From Balaenoptera acutorostrata (taxonomy: Eukaryota; Chordata; Mammalia; Artiodactyla; Balaenopteridae): a stretch of DNA of 64,000 bases. A program made the position numbers and the translations under genes. Position 1 is the first letter of the stretch. Each line of letters starts with the position of its first letter. The notes beneath the pieces are model-generated. The model saw only the letters and a program-made list of their open reading frames with translations, searched no databases and had not been told where the DNA came from. The stretch is taken from contig NC_080067.1 in NCBI RefSeq assembly GCF_949987535.1, positions 52,450,910 through 52,514,909 of the forward strand. Direction: 5' to 3'. Positions 59,139 to 64,000 of the stretch are shown here, piece after piece.

Positions 59139-60674
59139 TAATACTAAACTTTCATTGGGTTATTTGTATGGAAATATGTTAATATAAATGTTTCAGACAT
59201 TACATGAAATTTCTAAAAATCTTATATTTGTATTTGTATGGAAATATGTATGGAAATATGTTAATATAAATGTTTCAGACATTACATGAAATTTCTAAAA
59301 ATCTTGTATTTGTATGGAAATATGTATGGAAATATGTTAATATAAATGTTTCAGACATTACATGAAATTTCTAAAAATCTTATATTTGTATTTGTATGGA
59401 AATATGTATGGAAATATGTTAATATAAATGTTTCAGACATTACAGGAAACTTCTAAAAATCTTATATGTTCTGGTATAATGTTATAAGTAATAATCCTAG
59501 TTATTACTTTAAAATGTATATCTCAGAAATAACTAATTTTCTTGTCAACTGCATTATTATGAACTTTCATCAAATCTTTAACCATGGTCATTTTTAAGTC
59601 TTTTGTCATTTACAGACAGTTCTGGGTGTACTCTGATGATTTTGCAAATATGTTCCTATAAAAGAGTTTCATCTTCAAGAAATTCATGGAAAAGACTCTG
59701 ACAAGTACAGGTTTCTGGTAACTGACTGTACTGCTGAACTGAATGAATAAGCATTTTCAGAACTCTAATGAAAAACTGATGAACTCATAAAACTGCTAAC
59801 AAAAGATCAAGATGAAAAAAAAGAAATTAATTACATGGGACTGAGTGAACTGATGAGGATGAGTATAATTTTTGTGACTTTCTGTCTGAATTAAAAAAAA
59901 AAATCCCACAAGGACTCAGAGGAAAAGAATATACAAATCAATTTTCACTGCAAAGTAAAGGAGCTGTTACAGTGGAGGATTACTGGACTGAATGTCAATA
60001 TTATGACATAGTATAAGTGTGTCTCATGTTTGGTAATTGCAATCATTGTTGCTTTTGTGGTGGTCATCCATGTACAATGCTTGGTGTCAGTCTATCTATC
60101 TCTTGTAAAAATAAAATACAGTGTGTGTGTGTGGAAAAAAAAAAAAAATAGTAATGGAACGTGCCTTGTTGGATAGGCACTCAGAACACAAGCTTGCACA
60201 TAGTAGGGGCTCAATAAGTGTTTGTTATATTGTTATCTGTTTGAGGCAGGCCCTCACTGGGCTATGGGAACATAAAGATGCAGAAGACACAGGCTTTCCC
60301 CAAAAGAACCCTTTGGCTACTAGGGGAAACAGACCAATAAGCCATCATAACCCAGTCATTCTTTAGAAAGTGAAAAAGTGCCTCTTTGATCAATAAGATC
60401 TTGACATTATTTACAATAGAAATGCTAATCAAATTAAATACACACACAAATGAGTGCATGTAATACTTGTGACATCTGAATAAGGTCAACGAATTGTATT
60501 AATGTTAATTTTCAACGGATTGTATCAATGCTAATTTCCTGATTGTGATATTATACTATAGTTATACAAGATGTTACCCTTTGGGGAAACTGGGTGAGGG
60601 GTATATGGGATCTTTTTGTATTATTTCCTGCAACTGCATGTGAATCTATAATTATCTCAAAATAAAAACTTTTT
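59139..60674 (+). other. Transduced non-L1 sequence downstream of the L1
   Basis: This segment lies inside the target-site duplication but past the L1 3' end. It holds a 4-copy tandem repeat, then apparently unique sequence from 59470 to 60160. In that part are an internal AATAAA (60110-60115), a GT run and an A14 tract (60136-60149). After this comes a short MIR/L2-like piece near 60200 ('cttgcacatagtaggggctc'). It ends with AATAAA (60661) and the terminal poly(A). It should match the flank of the source L1 elsewhere in the genome. Confidence 0.75.
59161..59466 (+). repeat. Four-copy tandem repeat, 76-82 bp unit
   Basis: The unit contains 'gaaatatgttaatataaatg' and 'tttcagacattacatgaaat'. 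The ttaatataaatg landmark recurs at 59179, 59261, 59337 and 59419, so the period alternates between 82 and 76. The difference is a repeated 'tatttg' hexamer. Copies are nearly identical, with one 'acaggaaac' variant in the last. Confidence 0.92.
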
Positions 60675-60704
60675 AAAAAAAAAAAAAAAAAAAACCATTA
60701 TCTG
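60675..60704 (+). repeat. Terminal poly(A) and right target-site duplication
   Basis: A run of A from 60675 merges into aaaaaccattatctg (60690-60704), the right copy of the duplication. The exact join within the A run cannot be fixed. Confidence 0.92.
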
Positions 60705-61358
60705 TCTAAAACACATTTTTTAAAAGCTGTGTGTTTTTTCTCTCAGTAAATTATCATGGATAAACATAGAAAATGGCCCACTGGTGAGAGGAAATAAAGT
60801 TATAAAAAGCAAATGAATTTTATCATGCATTATTGTTCTAAGTTTTGGGTGAAGGTTTATGCATATCCCACACTTAACTCTCCACAGCCCTTTAACCTAC
60901 ACAAAAGAGCACATGTACTCTACCTCTGATTTAAAAGCTGTAACAGTGGGCGGTTCACTAGATAATAATCCGATATCTTACAATATTTTTAGGGCAGCTA
61001 ATATTTATTTAGCAGCCACAATATGCAAGACTCTATGCCAGGATTTTTAGATCCCATGCTACCACATGTGTAACTTCTACCCCATCATATTTTTAAAATG
61101 TAATTCTAGAAGTAGATAAGATTTTGGGATTTGAGGATCCTCATATTGGCGCTTCAGTCTACAAATTAGGATTTGTAATCCTACAAATTTGTAATCCTAC
61201 AAATCCAAGTCTCTTAGGATTTTTTTTTTTTGCATTTGGGTCTTCAGATCCACCTGGGAGCAGATATTCTTCTCCCCTGAATCTTGATTGGGGCAGAGTG
61301 GAAAGGAGAGAGAAGGAAGTAGGTGTGGTATAAGCACAATTGGACATATACCGGGTGT
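60705..61358. other. No gene seen
   Basis: A small direct repeat (tttgtaatcctacaaa) occurs at about 61169-61205. Nothing else is recognised. Confidence 0.5.
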
Positions 61359-61860
61359 GATGGTTAATTTTATGTCAACTTGACTGGGTCATGGTGCCCA
61401 GATATTTGGCCAATCATTATTTTAGATGTTTCTGTGAAGGGTTTTTTTTTTTTTTCCTGGATGAAATTAATATTAAAATCAATGGACTCTGAGTAAAGCA
61501 GATTACTGGTTACAATGTGGGTGGGCCTCATCCAATCAGTTGAAGGCTTGAATGGACAAAAGACCACCTCCTCTACTCTCCCCCTCCCACGCCCTCCCCA
61601 CCTACCCACCTCCCAAAATTCTGCCACCAGGTGGGCTTCAGACTGGAGCTGCAACATTGGCTGTTCCCTGGGCCTACAGCCTGCCAGCTCACCCTGCAGA
61701 TTTTGGACTTGCCAGCCTCCATAATTGCATGAGCCAATTCCCTAATAATAAATACATAAATACATTATCAATAAATAAGTAAATAAATACACACACACAC
61801 ACACCCTATTGGTTCTGTTTCTCTGAAAAACCCTAATATACCCGGTAACCAGCCTATGAT
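61359..61860 (+). mobile_element. Ancient interspersed repeat with (TAAA)n and (CA)n
   Basis: It starts 'gatggttaattttatgtcaa', has 'aatgtgggtgggcctcatcc' internally and ends 'ctattggttctgtttctctg'. This is a well-known mammalian repeat type whose family name I cannot give with certainty. A TAAA/CA microsatellite sits near its right end (61745-61805). Confidence 0.6.
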
Positions 61861-62336
61861 GTGTATCTCTTGTTTGCTTCCAATTCTCTCTGAGCCTTCT
61901 ACCCACCAGCCCAGGAAAGTGGTCATCATTTTTGTTTTTACTCTAATTTCTGTGTGGTTGGAAATGACTCCTTCAACATATCCTTAATCCTTTCTCTCCT
62001 GTGGTTCCCTTATACGCCATGCCTGAGTCCATCGACATCTGACTTTTGATACTTAAAGATTTTGGAATTCAGAAAACTCTTTTGCCTAGTTCTTGCCATT
62101 GAAAGTCTAGTTTTTAAAACTATTACTTTTCTATATACTTTTTAAAGTTTATCTTGAAAATCAAGGCTGAACACTGATTTCTTTTGTCCTTGGTTTTTAT
62201 CTGCCTACCCTAAAGCAATGGATGCTTCATCATTTATGCTAAGAGAGCAAAAGCAAAATAATTCATGAAAAAATTTTTTGATCCATGAGCTAATATTTGT
62301 AAATATTTTCACTCTGCAAGAGAGTGGCATAAATGT

Positions 62337-62510
62337 GATTCTCAGTCCTGGCTTTACTTTGGAATGATCTGGGGACCTTCAAAACTATTAATGCCCTAGC
62401 TCCATCCCCCCAGAGATTTCAAACAGATCTATGTGAAGTTCAGGTGTCACTATTTTTGCTAAGCTCCTTGGGTGATTCTAATGTGCAACCAGGGGTGGGA
62501 ACTGCTGGTG
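62337..62510 (+). mobile_element. MER5A-like hAT-Charlie fossil
   Basis: 'gattctcagtcctggcttta' at the left, 'agatttcaaacagatctatg' in the middle and 'gtgattctaatgtgcaacca' at the right give both halves of the MER5A pattern, with complementary ends. Confidence 0.75.
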
Positions 62511-62514
62511 TCAA

Positions 62515-63760
62515 GAAAAGGCTATGGGACTGGGCTCCAATGCCTGTTTTGCCAGGGACTAGCTCTGAGACCTGGAGGGATGCACTTCATCTATCTGGGT
62601 CCAGTTTACTCATATGCAAAATGTGGAGTTGAGTTTCAAGGTCTTCAATGAACTGTCCAACACTAACATTCTATAAATCCATCATTGTGAGAACTAAAAG
62701 GGTGACCTTGTTCAGTGAGTGATTAGAGTGTCACAAAAAGGGTTAGTGTAGTCACACAAATAAGGTTTCTACTTTGCTTTGACGTAACATGTTACATCTA
62801 AGAGAACTCAATGCTCCTTTCAATACAATGGTCTTTCCCTCTTGTAGACTGTCAGATTGTTTAGGGACCAACATCAATTCAGAAGCACTGCCTTATGCAG
62901 CTCTACACCCTCTGTTGCTCAGCTAAGTTCAACGGCATAAGCCTCAAATATTTTCTATGTTGAAAGTATGTGCCTCAAAAAAAGTGGAGAAATTGTCCCA
63001 CTCTCACGTATTTTGAAAATGTGGACTGTGTACAAGGAATTTCAAGTGGTGCATTAAATAACACTGAACTGCATGGTAGATTCTTTCTCTTTTTAATTCC
63101 GTTTTATTTCTCTTGGTTAGTTAAGAAAAAAATCTTAGTTTATGCTGGGATATCATTTTTTGTATTCAAACTTATAATTAATATTCAGTTGGTGTCTTTT
63201 ACTTTCTCAATTTGAAAGAGGAATATAATTTCTCTTTTGTCTTTCACTTTACCTTTCCTCCCCTTTCCATCTCCCAACAGCTGTCCCTGTTCGGATATCT
63301 TTATTACATAGCTAATATTTGCTAACATATTTTAAGAGAGAGGTGGTAAATTTCAGATTCAAAGTTTCATACAGGGAACAGTATTTAGCTAATATGTAAT
63401 AAATGTAGTTTCACTCTAAAGTATGTTATATATATGCAGGGGATTTCTATTTAAATAGATATCAAGCTCCCTTTTAAAGTTCTTTTATAGAAGTAAAGAA
63501 GAATTTACTTCACTGTCATGCAAAGATTCAGATGAAATTATTGAGAAAACGTTTATTTGGGAAAAGATGCATGAAAGTCAGATCTCAATTGGACTGTCTG
63601 ATCAAATAAAAATTAAAAAGAAAATTACCAAGGTTATGCTATTTGGGAACTGAAATATTTTATTTTTTCATTGGCTGGGTCTTCACGTAAAGGTGGAGAT
63701 GATAGCGTCTTTTTTTCAATTGGTTGAACAATAGATGTTTATTGGCCATGTCTTACTATT
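62515..63760. other. No gene seen
   Basis: No recognisable repeat or exon. The 81-codon frame at 62970-63215 lacks support. Confidence 0.45.
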
Positions 63761-63764
63761 CTAC

Positions 63765-64000
63765 CTTATCAGTAATTACATTAATTATGAATGAATTAAA
63801 TACCCAATCAAAAGGCAGATAATCTTTTTAAAGGGTCCAACTGTATGTGTCTATATGAGATACACTTTAGATTCAAAGATACAAGTAGATGGAAAGTAAA
63901 AGTACAGTAATAGATGTAATATGCAAGCAGTAACCCAAAGAGAACTGGAATGGCTACACTAATACCAGAAAAAATAGACTTTAAGACAAAAATTGCTCCC
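63765..64000 (+). mobile_element. Degraded L1 ORF2, endonuclease region, running off the window
   Basis: The text 'gaattaaatacccaatcaaa' corresponds to the L1 endonuclease start, and 'aactggaatggctacactaa' to a later part. It has frame-breaking changes. Only the left part of this element is in the window. Confidence 0.75.

Larger units (their letters stand above)
53980..60689 (+). mobile_element. L1 with intact ORFs, plus 3' transduction
   Basis: A single insertion bounded by a 15-bp duplication. In order it has a short 5' leader (168 bp), ORF1, a 58-bp spacer, ORF2, an L1 3' UTR to about 59130, about 1.5 kb of non-L1 sequence, an AATAAA at 60661, and a poly(A) of about 15-20 bases. The L1's own 3' end lacks a good polyadenylation signal (only tataaaaaaac), which fits read-through. 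The leader is much shorter than a full L1 promoter. The copy may therefore be 5'-truncated within the UTR and silent despite intact frames. Confidence 0.9.

Noticed and set aside
59161..59466. Regularly spaced repeats that might suggest a CRISPR-like array
   Set aside because: The units are contiguous 76-82-bp tandem copies with no unique spacers, in a mammalian genome.

Overview
The window is mammalian nuclear DNA, most likely from a cetacean or close relative. It is AT-rich and dominated by transposable elements. It carries ten copies of the long tRNA-derived SINE that opens with a cttccctggtggcgcagtgg-like block and ends in a TAAA-rich tail (CHR-type, typical of whales and dolphins), plus L1s of cetartiodactyl type. 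The species and family calls come from recognition, not a database search.

Layout: 1-21.5 kb is repeat-rich and shows no gene. It holds SINEs, L2, DNA-transposon fossils, three L1 remnants (9.7-10.7, 15.7-16.6 and 18.4-19.0 kb) and an unnamed ancient repeat at 18.2-20.3 kb. From 21.5 to 47.2 kb I assemble a previously unlisted seven-exon plus-strand gene. Its exons are 21711-21721 (coding part), 29333-29477, 32651-32734 (donor uncertain), 35136-35255, 40427-40569, 43772-43969 and 47051-47162. All junctions keep the reading frame. The product is a leucine-rich-repeat protein of about 255-270 residues with a serine-rich N-terminus and SDS22-like repeats ending in a cap. An RFX-type X-box lies about 160 bp upstream of the start, which hints at a ciliary or flagellar role. 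I do not recognise the orthologue, so no symbol is given. Its introns carry a 5'-truncated L1, SINEs, MIR, MER5A-like copies and microsatellites.

From 47.2 to 53.9 kb is intergenic, with MIR, L2, a MER20-like fossil, a microsatellite and a SINE. From 53.98 to 60.69 kb lies one insertion bounded by a 15-bp target-site duplication: an L1 with intact ORF1 (301 codons) and intact ORF2 (1272 codons, all catalytic motifs visible), followed by about 1.5 kb of non-L1 sequence and a terminal poly(A). This is the structure of a 3' transduction by a young, possibly competent L1. From 60.7 to 64 kb are an old interspersed repeat, a MER5A-like fossil and the start of a degraded L1 running off the end.

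The two strongest results are the assembled LRR gene with its X-box and the intact L1 with its transduced tail.
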